A DNA stretch of 64,000 nucleotides from Haliea sp. E1-2-M8. Lineage in GTDB: Bacteria > Pseudomonadota > Gammaproteobacteria > Pseudomonadales > Halieaceae. The notes below the pieces were generated by a model. The model saw only the letters and a list, made by a program, of their open reading frames with translations, ran no database searches and was not told the origin of the DNA. A program made the translations under genes and the position numbers. Location of the stretch: NCBI RefSeq assembly GCF_030649675.1, contig NZ_JAUTDR010000005.1:163582-227581 (forward strand). The letters are read 5' to 3'. Position 1 is the stretch's first letter, and each line of letters opens with the position of its first letter. Shown here in pieces: positions 29,283-38,841 of this stretch.

Positions 29283-30482
29283 CTACAACAACAGCGCAGT
29301 AGCCAGGAACAGCATCAGACCCATCCCCAGAATGTCGGTGAACGTGGTGAGGAAAATACTGCTCGCCGTCGCCGGGTCGGCACCAAACCGCCGCAGAGTG
29401 AGCGGCACCATCACCCCGAAGATTCCGCTGCCCACGCAGGCACCCACCATCGCCACCAGGATTACCAGACCCAGCACCAGCGGATTGTCCGCTCCGCTCA
29501 TGCTGGCGTAGGCCCACATGGCAATCGCGGCCACACAGCCCACCACGAAACCATTCATCGCGCCCAGCGCCATCTCCTTGCGCAGGAGGCGCGAAACCGG
29601 TATCTCCGCGATTTCTCCCACGGTCATGCCGCGCAGGGTTATAGCCAGCGCCTGACAGCCCGTATTGCCACTCTGCCCCGCCAGCACCGGCAAAAAAACC
29701 GCAAGCGCAACAATCTGGGTAATCGTCTCTTCAAAGATACCAACCACGAACGCTGCGGCAAACGCGGTCAGCAGATTCACCTGTAACCAGGGGTGGCGCA
29801 TGCGGAAGGCGGACCAGATACCTGTGCCTACGCGCTCCTCGCGGCTTAAACCGACCATGCTACCGGTCTGCAGGCTCAGCTCAGACGCCATGCGCTCAAA
29901 CAGCTGCCAACCGTAGACCAGGCCCAGCAGGCGCCCCTCCTCGTCAACTGCCGGGTAAATACGGTGACGCCGCCGCAGAGCCTGCTGAATGGCCTCGGGC
30001 AGCAGGGTGTCGCGGGTAAAGGCAAAGGGTTCCGGAGTCATGATCTCGGCCAGGCGCTGACCCGGGCGTCCCAGCAGCAGGTCGCGCATTGCCACCGTGC
30101 CCAGCAGGCGGCCCTCTGCCCCGGCGACGTAGATATAGGTGATGGTGGCCGTTGTGTTGGCCTGGACCAGGTAATCCAGGGCGCCGGCCACGGTGGTCTC
30201 CGGGCCCAGCACTCCGGCAGGAGCCACCAGCAATTCCTCAACCGTGTGGCTTTCGCCGCTGCCGACCTGGCCCATGTATTCCAGCTCCACCGGGCCCTCC
30301 CCAACGGCCGCAGGCGGGCCGCCGAGGTGGGAGGCGATCGCCAGGGCCTGGTCCGGGGGCAACACGGCCAGCACCTGCTGCTGCTGCTCTGGCGGCATGT
30401 CCTGCAACAATTCCGCGGCGTCAGCTGCCGATGCCTCGCGGATCTCTTCGGCCAGCGCTGCCGGGCTCTGATTCGACGTCAT
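29283..30482 (-). CDS. mgtE: Magnesium transporter MgtE, short N domain
   Basis: A 399-residue Mg2+ channel. CBS domains lie at about residues 80-205, and the C-terminal membrane part (about 230-399) has five helices with PVLAGQSGNTGCQALAITLRG-type motif (pieces: LPVLAGQSGNTG, CQALAITLRG), the MgtE selectivity signature. The N domain, normally about 120 residues of helical repeats in front of the CBS pair, is reduced to about 60 residues (LLQDMPPEQQQQVLAVL). That is short compared with typical 450-residue MgtE. The start overlaps the stop of the preceding small membrane protein by ATGA. Confidence 0.9.
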   Translation of the reverse strand: MTSNQSPAALAEEIREASAADAAELLQDMPPEQQQQVLAVLPPDQALAIASHLGGPPAAVGEGPVELEYMGQVGSGESHTVEELLVAPAGVLGPETTVAGALDYLVQANTTATITYIYVAGAEGRLLGTVAMRDLLLGRPGQRLAEIMTPEPFAFTRDTLLPEAIQQALRRRHRIYPAVDEEGRLLGLVYGWQLFERMASELSLQTGSMVGLSREERVGTGIWSAFRMRHPWLQVNLLTAFAAAFVVGIFEETITQIVALAVFLPVLAGQSGNTGCQALAITLRGMTVGEIAEIPVSRLLRKEMALGAMNGFVVGCVAAIAMWAYASMSGADNPLVLGLVILVAMVGACVGSGIFGVMVPLTLRRFGADPATASSIFLTTFTDILGMGLMLFLATALLL

Positions 30483-30895
30483 GCACCCTCTCCAGGCAGT
30501 CGCACACTGGCCTTCTGCTGCCGCAGTCGCCAGGCATAGGCGAACAGCACAACTGCGCCGGCCACTTCGACAGCTACGGATACGGGCGCCAGCGTGGCCT
30601 CATGCAGCAGCGCTGACAGGATGCGGAATACGGCAGCGCTGCCCAGCAGCAGGCAGGCGCCTAACAGAGGCTGCGCCTGCTGCCGCCAAACACCCAGCCC
30701 GATAAAGACCGTCAGAGTGAAGAAAAATGCGCTGAAATCACCAATCTGGGTATTGCGCGCGACCCCATCGAGCAGCGGCATGTCGAGCATTGCCGCGGCG
30801 CCGGCGGGGGCCAGTAGCCAATTGAGAAAACTGACGCCGAACAGCAGGCCAAACAGTCCCGAGATTGTTCGCAGTGTGGTCGTCATGGCTGTCAT
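30479..30895 (-). CDS. Small four-helix membrane protein of unknown function
   Basis: A 138-residue protein with four hydrophobic stretches (about 10-30, 50-75, 80-100 and 108-128) and a basic C-terminal end (AYAWRLRQQKAS). I do not recognise it with certainty; it vaguely recalls DUF4345-like proteins. The start could be ATG 30895 or 30886; neither has a strong ribosome-binding site, so the N-terminus is not settled. It overlaps mgtE by ATGA and so is probably read together with it, which suggests a membrane role linked to metal transport, as inference. Confidence 0.7.
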   Translation of the reverse strand: MTAMTTTLRTISGLFGLLFGVSFLNWLLAPAGAAAMLDMPLLDGVARNTQIGDFSAFFFTLTVFIGLGVWRQQAQPLLGACLLLGSAAVFRILSALLHEATLAPVSVAVEVAGAVVLFAYAWRLRQQKASVRLPGEGA

Positions 30896-31038
30896 TCCAT
30901 AATTTGCTGGCACAGGGGTGCCTCAATGTTGCATGACTCGGCCCGCCATGACCAGTTCTTCGTCACGCCGGATAACGCTACACAGCAAAAATCGTTGACC
31001 CGTCTGCAGGGCTGGGCAACTATCCGCGATCAGGACCG

Positions 31039-31056
31039 CGCGGCGCCCGCGCCGCG
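31039..31056. other. GC-rich hairpin upstream of the sulfotransferase gene
   Basis: CGCGGCGC (31039-31046) and GCGCCGCG (31049-31056) form a perfect 8-base stem with a 2-base gap (in practice 7 pairs and a 4-base loop). It lies 31 bases before the ATG at 31087 and has no T tract, so it is not an intrinsic terminator. It may simply reflect local GC content. Confidence 0.4.
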
Positions 31057-31086
31057 TGATCGGTGGCACAGAAGGGACCCGCCCAC

Positions 31087-32496
31087 ATGCAACCCCTGCA
31101 CAGGGACGACGACACAGCCATTGCAGCCATCAGGGCCAGCCTCCAGCGCAAGGTCTTCGACCGGGCACTGCGAGCAAGCGAGCAGCAGCTGGCGCTGAGC
31201 CCCGACGATGCCGAGCTCTGGGCCCTGAAGGGCCAGGCACTACAGGGGCTGGGCCGCTGGACAGACGCTGAAGCCTGTTTTCTGCGGGGCCTGGAATTCA
31301 GTCCCGGCAATGCCCGCCTGCTGGTCCTGCAGGGGCACCTGTACACCCGGCTGGGCCGCGGCGAGGACGCCGTCTCCTGTTACACCCGGGCACTGGCGCG
31401 GGACCCGGGCCTGACTGACGCCTACCGCGGGCTGCTCAACTTCCGCGCGATTCCTGCCGATGGCCCCGAAGTCGCGGAGTTGCTCGCCCTGGCCCTGAAC
31501 GAACGCCGGACCGACAATGCGCGGGCCCGCGCGCTGTTCCTGCTGGGCCAGATCTTCGTCGATGCCGGTATGGACCACCCGGGGTTCGCCTTCTTCCGCC
31601 AGGCCAATGCCCTGGTGGCCAGCACGATCGAACGCGGCAAGCGCGAGTACCAGGTCACCGCAGGCGCCAGCGCAATGACGGCGGAGTTTTTCCGCCACCA
31701 TGCCCGCTCCATACCGGCCGCACCGGCCTGCCCCGCCATCATCGTTGCCGGGCTGCCGCGCTCGGGCAAGAGCCTGGTGGAAAACCTGCTGTCCGCGCAC
31801 CCCCTGGTCAGCGCCGGGGGTGAACTTGCGCTGGTGCGCAAACTTGTCGGCGACCTCGACCAGCGCCCGGGGCTGGAAGCACTCGCCGCGCGCCTGTCAG
31901 CGGAAACCGCCTCGCCGCTGGGCCGACACTGCCCACCCCTGGCTGCCGGAGCCCGCTACCTGGTCGACACCTCACCGGCCAATCTCGGCAGGCTCGGCTA
32001 CCTGGCCCTGCTGCACCCGGAAGTCCCGATCATTTTTTGCCGGCGCGAGGTTCTGGACCACGGCCTGGCCCTGTACTTCAAGAATTTCCGTAGCGGGCAT
32101 CGCTACAGCTACCAGTTGGGCACCACCGGGCGCGCCATTGCCCTGGCAGAAAAACTCATTTGCCACTGGCGACAGGCACTGCCCAACCCCATGTTCGAGG
32201 TGCACTACGAGGAGCTGGTCCGAGACCCCCAGGGGACGCAACAGGCACTGTATGCGGGCCTGGGCCTGCCGCCGCCTCCGCCCCTGGAGCGCCCCGGGAC
32301 GGGCGCCGAATGGCGCGTATTCCCCAGCCGTTCCATAGACTCGATGGGTAGCATCAGCGCCGAACTGGTCGGTTTCGCGGACCGCTTCCGCAGCCAGCTC
32401 GAGCCTCTGGCCAAAGCCTATGCGGCAGAAATTGCGCATTCCGGGTTCGCTCCGAGGGCCACAGGCCAGCGTAAGCCCGGACGCAGCGACGGCTGA
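31087..32496 (+). CDS. TPR-containing sulfotransferase family protein
   Basis: A 469-residue protein. Residues 1-170 hold tetratricopeptide-like repeats (LALSPDDAELWALKGQALQGLGRW type, given briefly as SPDDAELWALKG and GNARLLVLQG). From about residue 215 comes a sulfotransferase domain with the PAPS 5'-phosphosulfate loop GLPRSGKSLVENLLSAHP and a downstream RREVLDHGLALYFKNF-like 3'-binding motif. TPR-sulfotransferases of this kind are common in marine bacteria and transfer sulfate from PAPS to an unknown acceptor. The ATG at 31087 has AAGGGA about 10 bases upstream; a GTG at 31063 is in frame. It is not part of the suf operon: a promoter lies between them. Confidence 0.85.
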   Translation: MQPLHRDDDTAIAAIRASLQRKVFDRALRASEQQLALSPDDAELWALKGQALQGLGRWTDAEACFLRGLEFSPGNARLLVLQGHLYTRLGRGEDAVSCYTRALARDPGLTDAYRGLLNFRAIPADGPEVAELLALALNERRTDNARARALFLLGQIFVDAGMDHPGFAFFRQANALVASTIERGKREYQVTAGASAMTAEFFRHHARSIPAAPACPAIIVAGLPRSGKSLVENLLSAHPLVSAGGELALVRKLVGDLDQRPGLEALAARLSAETASPLGRHCPPLAAGARYLVDTSPANLGRLGYLALLHPEVPIIFCRREVLDHGLALYFKNFRSGHRYSYQLGTTGRAIALAEKLICHWRQALPNPMFEVHYEELVRDPQGTQQALYAGLGLPPPPPLERPGTGAEWRVFPSRSIDSMGSISAELVGFADRFRSQLEPLAKAYAAEIAHSGFAPRATGQRKPGRSDG

Positions 32497-32504
32497 GACC
32501 AGCA

Positions 32505-32533
32505 TTGCACCGCCGCCTATAGTCGACTAAAAT
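32505..32533 (+). promoter_or_regulatory. Probable suf operon promoter
   Basis: TTGCAC (32505-32510) and TAAAAT (32528-32533) are separated by 17 bases. The -10 matches five of six consensus bases, the -35 only the leading TTG. Transcription would begin near 32540, about 114 bases before sufB. The -10 lies inside the IscR-like site described separately, which strengthens the call. Confidence 0.55.
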
Positions 32534-32543
32534 GGTCAGGTAT
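32519..32543. promoter_or_regulatory. IscR type 1 binding site, overlapping the suf promoter
   Basis: The 25-base site reads ATAGTCGACT, then AAAAT, then GGTCAGGTAT. Against the published E. coli type 1 consensus (ATASYYGACT, RWWWY, AGTCRRSTAT) it matches at 24 of 25 positions; the only difference is G for A at base 16. Type 1 sites are bound by [2Fe-2S]-IscR. The site covers the -10 box, so IscR with cluster would repress the suf genes and loss of cluster would release them. No iscR gene is in the window; it would have to act from elsewhere. Confidence 0.75.
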
Positions 32544-32653
32544 TTTCCGGCAATGAAAAACCAGCTGCCGGCACAGACAGCCATGGATCTCCATGAGAAA
32601 ATGTGCCCCGGATACCGTCGGGCGCCGATGCCCGCCCCAACAGGTCAAGCACT

Positions 32654-34093
<1,440 letters not shown>

Positions 34094-34143
34094 TAAATTG
34101 ACAACCGCGCGGCCCCGAGGCCACGCTCTGGAGCACAATCACC

Positions 34144-34890
34144 ATGCTGAAAGTCGACAACCTGCACGTCAGGGTTGAAAGCGAAGATATTCTCAAGGGG
34201 CTCAACCTGACGGTAAAAGCCGGCGAGGTGCACGCCATCATGGGCCCCAACGGGTCCGGCAAGAGCACCCTGGGCCACGTGCTGGCCGGGCGCCCGGGCT
34301 ATACCGTGACCGCAGGCTCGGCCCATTTGTTGGGCCAGGACCTGCTGGCGCTGGCTACCGAAGAGCGCGCCCATCTGGGTCTGTTTCTGGCCTTCCAGTA
34401 CCCGGTGGAAATACCAGGTGTGAGTAACATGGAATTCCTCAAGGCTTCGGTCGACGCGGTGCGCGAACATCGCGGCGAACCGGCCATCGACAGCGTCAGT
34501 TTCATGAAGCAGGCCCGGGAGGCCTGCAAGAGCGTGGATCTGGATCAGGCCTTTCTCAAGCGGGGCGTGAACGAGGGCTTTTCCGGCGGCGAGAAAAAAC
34601 GCAATGAGCTGCTGCAGATGATGCTGCTGCAACCGAAGCTGTGCATCATGGACGAAACTGACAGCGGGCTCGACATCGATGCTCTGCAGGTGGTGGCAGC
34701 CGGCATCAATGCCATGCGCAGTCCCGACCGCAGCTTCATTCTGGTCACCCACTACCAGCGCCTGCTGAACTTCATCGAACCGGATTACGTGCACGTGCTA
34801 TCCGGCGGGCGCATCGTCAAATCCGGCGACAAGTCCCTGGCCCTGGAACTCGAGGAGCGGGGCTACGCCTGGCTGGAGGACGTGGCCTGA
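34144..34890 (+). CDS. sufC: Fe-S cluster assembly ATPase SufC
   Basis: A 248-residue ABC-type ATPase: Walker A GPNGSGKST, Q-loop FLAFQYPVEIPGV, signature FSGGEKKRNE, Walker B LCIMDETDSGLD and switch His in LVTHYQRLL. The SGGEKKR and DETDSGLDIDAL forms are SufC-specific. It supplies ATP hydrolysis to the SufBC2D scaffold. It starts 50 bases after sufB and ends with an ATGA-type overlap to sufD (shared bases at 34890). Confidence 0.97.
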   Translation: MLKVDNLHVRVESEDILKGLNLTVKAGEVHAIMGPNGSGKSTLGHVLAGRPGYTVTAGSAHLLGQDLLALATEERAHLGLFLAFQYPVEIPGVSNMEFLKASVDAVREHRGEPAIDSVSFMKQAREACKSVDLDQAFLKRGVNEGFSGGEKKRNELLQMMLLQPKLCIMDETDSGLDIDALQVVAAGINAMRSPDRSFILVTHYQRLLNFIEPDYVHVLSGGRIVKSGDKSLALELEERGYAWLEDVA

Positions 34891-36194
34891 TGGTGGATTT
34901 CATGCAGCGACCGCTGGCACAGGCCTCCTCTGCGGCGCCAGCCTGGTTGCAGGATATCCAGAGCCGCGGCCGCGATGCCTGGAAGGATACCCGTTTGCCC
35001 ACGCGCAAGACGGAAGCCTGGAAATATACCAGCCTGCAACCGCTGCAGCAGTCGTTTGCTGTTCCCGGGCGCGACGCGGCCAAGGCCGATGTATCCGCTA
35101 TAAACCTGCCGCAGCTGGGCGGGCCGACCCTGGTATTTACCGACGGCGTGTACCGGGCCGAGCTGTCCTCGACGGTCCTGCCCTCTGGCCTGACCCTGGT
35201 ACGTTTCGCCGACGCGGATGCCGCCCAGGCGGAACAGATCCGCACCGCCCTCGGCAGCGCCCTGTTACCGGGACGGCATGTTTTTGCACCGCTGAATGAA
35301 GCCACCCTTGCGGACGGCGTATTCCTGCAGGTTGCCGCCAACGCGGTTGTCGAGCAGCCGGTGCATATCGCCTGGCTGACCACCGGCCAGCACGAAGCCA
35401 TCAGTATTACCCAGCGCCTGCTGGTCTGCCTCGGCGCCAACAGCCAGGCCACCGTGGTGGAGACCTATGCCAACAAGGCCACCGGCGGTACCGCTTTTAC
35501 CAACGGGATCACAGAACTGTTGCTGGACCGCGGCGCGCGCCTGCACCACTACCGGCTGCAACTGGAGCAGGGTGGCGCGGTACACATCGGCGGCGTGCAC
35601 GCCCGTCTCGGCGCCGACAGCCTGCTGAGCGGCTTCCACCTGGCCCTGGGCAGTGCCCTGAAGCGGATCGACCTGGTAGTCGACCACCAGGGCCCCGGCG
35701 CCCACTGCGATCTGGACGGCATTTACCTGCCCCGCGGCACCGAGACCGTGGACTACCACACCTGCATTGAACACAGCGTACCCAACTGCACCAGCAAGGA
35801 GCGCTTTCGCGGCATTATCGCCGACGAGGCCACCGCGGTGTTCAACGGTCGCATTCACATCCACCCGGACGCGCAGAAAACCCGTGCCGAGCTCAGCAAT
35901 AAAAACCTGCTGACCAGCAACAAGGCCGAAATCAACACCAAGCCGGAACTGGAGATCTACGCCGACGATGTGCAGTGCGCCCACGGCGCCACGGTGGCGC
36001 AGCTGGATCCGCTTGCCCTGCATTATCTGCGTACCCGGGGTGTGCCGAAGGAAGAGGCCGAGGTCATGCTCAGCTACGGCTTCATCAACGAGCTGGTGGA
36101 AGCGGTAGCGGAGCCAGGGCTGCAGGCATTCCTGAAGCCGCTGCTGGCCAACCGGTTTGCCCCGGAACCCCGGCTGACGAGGCACATCCTGTGA
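34890..36194 (+). CDS. sufD: Fe-S cluster assembly protein SufD
   Basis: A 434-residue SufD. RKTEAWKYTSLQPL near residue 35 is the common N-terminal motif, TCIEHSVPNCTSKERFRGI and EINTKPELEIYADDVQCAHGATV (quoted in parts: HSVPNCTSKERF, PELEIYADDV, CAHGATV) are the beta-helix core with the conserved His. It completes the SufBC2D complex and is needed for iron loading. Its TGA overlaps the GTG start of sufS. Confidence 0.95.
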   Translation: MVDFMQRPLAQASSAAPAWLQDIQSRGRDAWKDTRLPTRKTEAWKYTSLQPLQQSFAVPGRDAAKADVSAINLPQLGGPTLVFTDGVYRAELSSTVLPSGLTLVRFADADAAQAEQIRTALGSALLPGRHVFAPLNEATLADGVFLQVAANAVVEQPVHIAWLTTGQHEAISITQRLLVCLGANSQATVVETYANKATGGTAFTNGITELLLDRGARLHHYRLQLEQGGAVHIGGVHARLGADSLLSGFHLALGSALKRIDLVVDHQGPGAHCDLDGIYLPRGTETVDYHTCIEHSVPNCTSKERFRGIIADEATAVFNGRIHIHPDAQKTRAELSNKNLLTSNKAEINTKPELEIYADDVQCAHGATVAQLDPLALHYLRTRGVPKEEAEVMLSYGFINELVEAVAEPGLQAFLKPLLANRFAPEPRLTRHIL

Positions 36195-37438
36195 CCTCCC
36201 CGGCTGCCGTAACCCGGCCCGTTTTCGACCCGGCCGCGATCCGCCTCGACTTTCCCATCCTGCAGCAGCAGGTCAATGGCCAGCCGCTGGTGTACCTGGA
36301 CAACGCTGCCACCACCCAGAAGCCAGAGGTAGTGATTGAGGCTATCAGCCACTATTACCGCCACGATAACGCCAATGTGCACCGGGGTGCCCACACCCTG
36401 AGCGACCGGGCAACGGTGGCCTTCGAAAACGCCAGGTCAACCGTGTCCCGGTTCATCAACAGCCCGGCGCCCTCTCAGGTGATCTGGGTGCGCGGCGCAA
36501 CGGAAGCGATCAACCTGGTAGCACACAGCTGGGGCCGCAGTACCCTGGAGGCTGGAGATCGCATTCTGGTTTCGTATCTGGAGCATCACTCCAATATCGT
36601 TCCCTGGCAGATGATCGCCGCTGCGACAGGTGCCGAGGTAATCCCCATCCCGATCACTGGCGGCGGCGATGTCGACCTTGAAGCCCTGGCTACGTTGCTC
36701 GACGAGCGGGTCAAGCTGGTCGCCGTCAATCACGTCTCCAATGCCCTGGGCACCATCAATCCGGTGGCGGAAATAACCCGCATGGCCCAGGCAGTGGGGG
36801 CCCGGGTACTGGTCGACGGCGCCCAGGCCACCGCCCACATGGCGGTGGACGTGCAGGCCATCGGCTGCGACTTCTACACCTTCTCTGGCCACAAACTGTT
36901 CGGGCCCACCGGCATCGGCGTGCTCTGGGGCAAAGAGTCGGTGCTGGAGGCCATGCCGCCCTTTTTCGGCGGCGGCGAGATGATCGAGACCGTGAGCTTC
37001 AGCGGCAGCACCTGGAACGTATTGCCCTTCAAATTCGAGGCGGGCACACCCAACATCGCCGGCGCAATCGGCCTGGCGGCCGCGATCGACTACCTCAACG
37101 CGCTGGATATGGACGCCGCGGCACAGCACGAAGTGGCACTGCTGGAGCAGTCCCTCGCGCTTGGCGCGGAGGTCGAGGGGTTGCGCCGAATCGGCGATCC
37201 CGCCCAATCCGTCGGCATCTTCAGCTTCGTGATTGACGGGGTCCACCCCTCGGATCTCGGCATGCTGCTGGACCAGCAGGGCATCGCGGTGCGCACCGGG
37301 CACCACTGCACCCAGCCACTGATGGCGCACTACCAGGTGCCCGGGACGGTGCGTGCCTCCTATTCCCTGTACAATACCGCCGATGATGTCGAGCGGCTGT
37401 TCGCGGGCATTCACAAGGCCAAGCGCCTATTTGGCTAG
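36191..37438 (+). CDS. sufS: Cysteine desulfurase SufS
   Basis: A 415-residue PLP enzyme of the group II desulfurases. FSGHKLFGPTG carries the PLP lysine and RTGHHCTQPLM carries the persulfide-forming Cys; DNAATTQKP and NVHRGAHTLS are N-terminal landmarks. It moves sulfur from cysteine to SufE and on to the scaffold. The start is the GTG at 36191, overlapping the sufD stop, because the desulfurase N-terminus (FDPAAIRLDFPIL) follows within about 15 residues; longer in-frame sequence upstream lies inside sufD and is not like the family. Confidence 0.95.
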   Translation: MTSPAAVTRPVFDPAAIRLDFPILQQQVNGQPLVYLDNAATTQKPEVVIEAISHYYRHDNANVHRGAHTLSDRATVAFENARSTVSRFINSPAPSQVIWVRGATEAINLVAHSWGRSTLEAGDRILVSYLEHHSNIVPWQMIAAATGAEVIPIPITGGGDVDLEALATLLDERVKLVAVNHVSNALGTINPVAEITRMAQAVGARVLVDGAQATAHMAVDVQAIGCDFYTFSGHKLFGPTGIGVLWGKESVLEAMPPFFGGGEMIETVSFSGSTWNVLPFKFEAGTPNIAGAIGLAAAIDYLNALDMDAAAQHEVALLEQSLALGAEVEGLRRIGDPAQSVGIFSFVIDGVHPSDLGMLLDQQGIAVRTGHHCTQPLMAHYQVPGTVRASYSLYNTADDVERLFAGIHKAKRLFG

Positions 37439-37449
37439 AAGGTTGATTC

Positions 37450-37806
37450 ATGAGTGTAAAGACTTTTGACGTTACCACCGACGCCCTGCTGGTGACCCCG
37501 GCAGCCGCGGCGCACCTGAAGAAGCAGCTGGCGTTGTCCGGCAAGCACGCGGTGCGCCTCAGCGTGAAGGAAAGTGGCTGCACCGGCTTCATGTATGTGC
37601 TGGACGAAGTGGAGCAGGGAGAAGCGGGCGACCTGGAACTGCACCCCGAGGAGGGCCTCGATGTGTACGTCGACACCGGCTCCCTGAAAGTGCTCAGGGG
37701 CACCCGGGTTGACTTCGAAAAGGAAGGCTTGAACCGCACCCTCAAGTTCCACAACCCCAACGTCACCGCCGCCTGCGGCTGCGGCGAAAGTTTCAGCATC
37801 AGCTGA
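37450..37806 (+). CDS. sufA: A-type Fe-S carrier SufA
   Basis: A 118-residue A-type carrier. The three conserved cysteines are in KESGCTGF and AACGCGESF; VDFEKEGLNRTLKFHNPNV (part: DFEKEGLNRTL) is the family core. It passes clusters from the scaffold to target proteins. In E. coli sufA is first in the operon; here it is fifth, after sufS, which is the arrangement of some other gammaproteobacteria. It starts 11 bases after sufS. Confidence 0.93.
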   Translation: MSVKTFDVTTDALLVTPAAAAHLKKQLALSGKHAVRLSVKESGCTGFMYVLDEVEQGEAGDLELHPEEGLDVYVDTGSLKVLRGTRVDFEKEGLNRTLKFHNPNVTAACGCGESFSIS

Positions 37807-37822
37807 GCCGGACGGAGCACGC

Positions 37823-38365
37823 ATGAGCGCCCAGGAAAGAACCCTGCTGACCACCCAGCGTGACTGCCCCGGCCGGCTGGTCCCGGTGGGTGACGCGGTC
37901 ACGATTCCCGCCCATACCTTTGTCACCCTGACCCAGGCCCTGGGTGGCAATTACACGGTCATTTACAACGGCAATATGGTGCGGGTAGACGGTACCGATG
38001 CCGACGCCCTCGGACTGACGGCCCAGAAACTTGAGTTCGATGCCCCCACAGATGGCCTGGTGCACGAGGACCAGGTATGGGATGCGCTGCGCACGGTATT
38101 CGACCCGGAAGTGCCCGTGGACCTGGTCAATCTCGGCCTGATCTACAGCATGGACATCGACCAGGACGCAGGCAGGGTAGATATCCGCATGACCCTGACC
38201 GCGCCCGGCTGCGGCATGGGGCCGGTGCTGGTGGGTGATGTCAAATACCGGGTGGCGCAGGTCCCCAACGTGCGCGAGGTTGCCGTGGAACTGGTGTTCG
38301 ACCCACCCTGGAGGCGCGACATGATGTCGGAAGAAGCCCAGCTCGAAACGGGCATGTTTTACTAG
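37823..38365 (+). CDS. sufT: Fe-S protein maturation factor SufT
   Basis: A 180-residue protein with a DUF59/MIP18 domain from about residue 75: VWDALRTVFDPEVPVDLVNLGLIY (part: FDPEVPVDLVNLGLIY) and MTLTAPGCGMGPVL, which includes the conserved cysteine. The N-terminal 70 residues form the extra segment seen in SufT of proteobacteria. SufT helps maturation of certain Fe-S proteins, notably lipoate-related ones in Staphylococcus aureus. It follows sufA by 16 bases in the operon. Confidence 0.9.
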   Translation: MSAQERTLLTTQRDCPGRLVPVGDAVTIPAHTFVTLTQALGGNYTVIYNGNMVRVDGTDADALGLTAQKLEFDAPTDGLVHEDQVWDALRTVFDPEVPVDLVNLGLIYSMDIDQDAGRVDIRMTLTAPGCGMGPVLVGDVKYRVAQVPNVREVAVELVFDPPWRRDMMSEEAQLETGMFY

Positions 38366-38378
38366 GGAGTACCCCAGA

Positions 38379-38819
38379 GTGCCTGATTCAGCGGCGAGCA
38401 ACCCTTTCGGCCACAGCATCAGCAGCGAGGATATTGTCGACACCCTGTCGTTCTTTGACGACTGGGAAGACCGTTACAAGTACATCATCGACCTCGGCAG
38501 GGAACTGCCATCCATGCCCGAGGAACTGCATACCGAAGAGCGCAAGATCCGCGGTTGCCAGAGTCAGGTGTGGATAGACACCCAGCTCGAAGAGGGGCGG
38601 CTGCAGCTGTCAGTGGACAGCGACGCTTTCATCGTCAAGGGCCTGCTAGGCGTGGTGCTCGCGGCCTATAACGACAAAACGCCGGCGGAGGTGCTGGCGT
38701 TTGATATCGATAACTACTTCGAGCAACTGGATTTGCTGGGCCACCTCTCCCCCACCCGTGGCAACGGTTTGCGGGCCATGGTGGCCCGCATCCGGGAGAT
38801 TGCTGCCGCAGCAGGGTAA
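38379..38819 (+). CDS. sufE: Sulfur acceptor protein SufE
   Basis: A 146-residue SufE. The active Cys lies in RKIRGCQSQVW, with FFDDWEDRYKYIIDLGREL and LSPTRGNGLRAMV as family segments (the first quoted in parts: DDWEDRYKYI, DLGREL). It takes the persulfide from SufS and hands it to SufB. The GTG start at 38379 is preceded by GGGAG about 6-8 bases upstream. Last gene of the suf operon; the next gene is convergent, 22 bases away. Confidence 0.94.
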   Translation: MPDSAASNPFGHSISSEDIVDTLSFFDDWEDRYKYIIDLGRELPSMPEELHTEERKIRGCQSQVWIDTQLEEGRLQLSVDSDAFIVKGLLGVVLAAYNDKTPAEVLAFDIDNYFEQLDLLGHLSPTRGNGLRAMVARIREIAAAAG

Positions 38820-38841
38820 GCTCTGAAAGCCTGAGGGCTAA

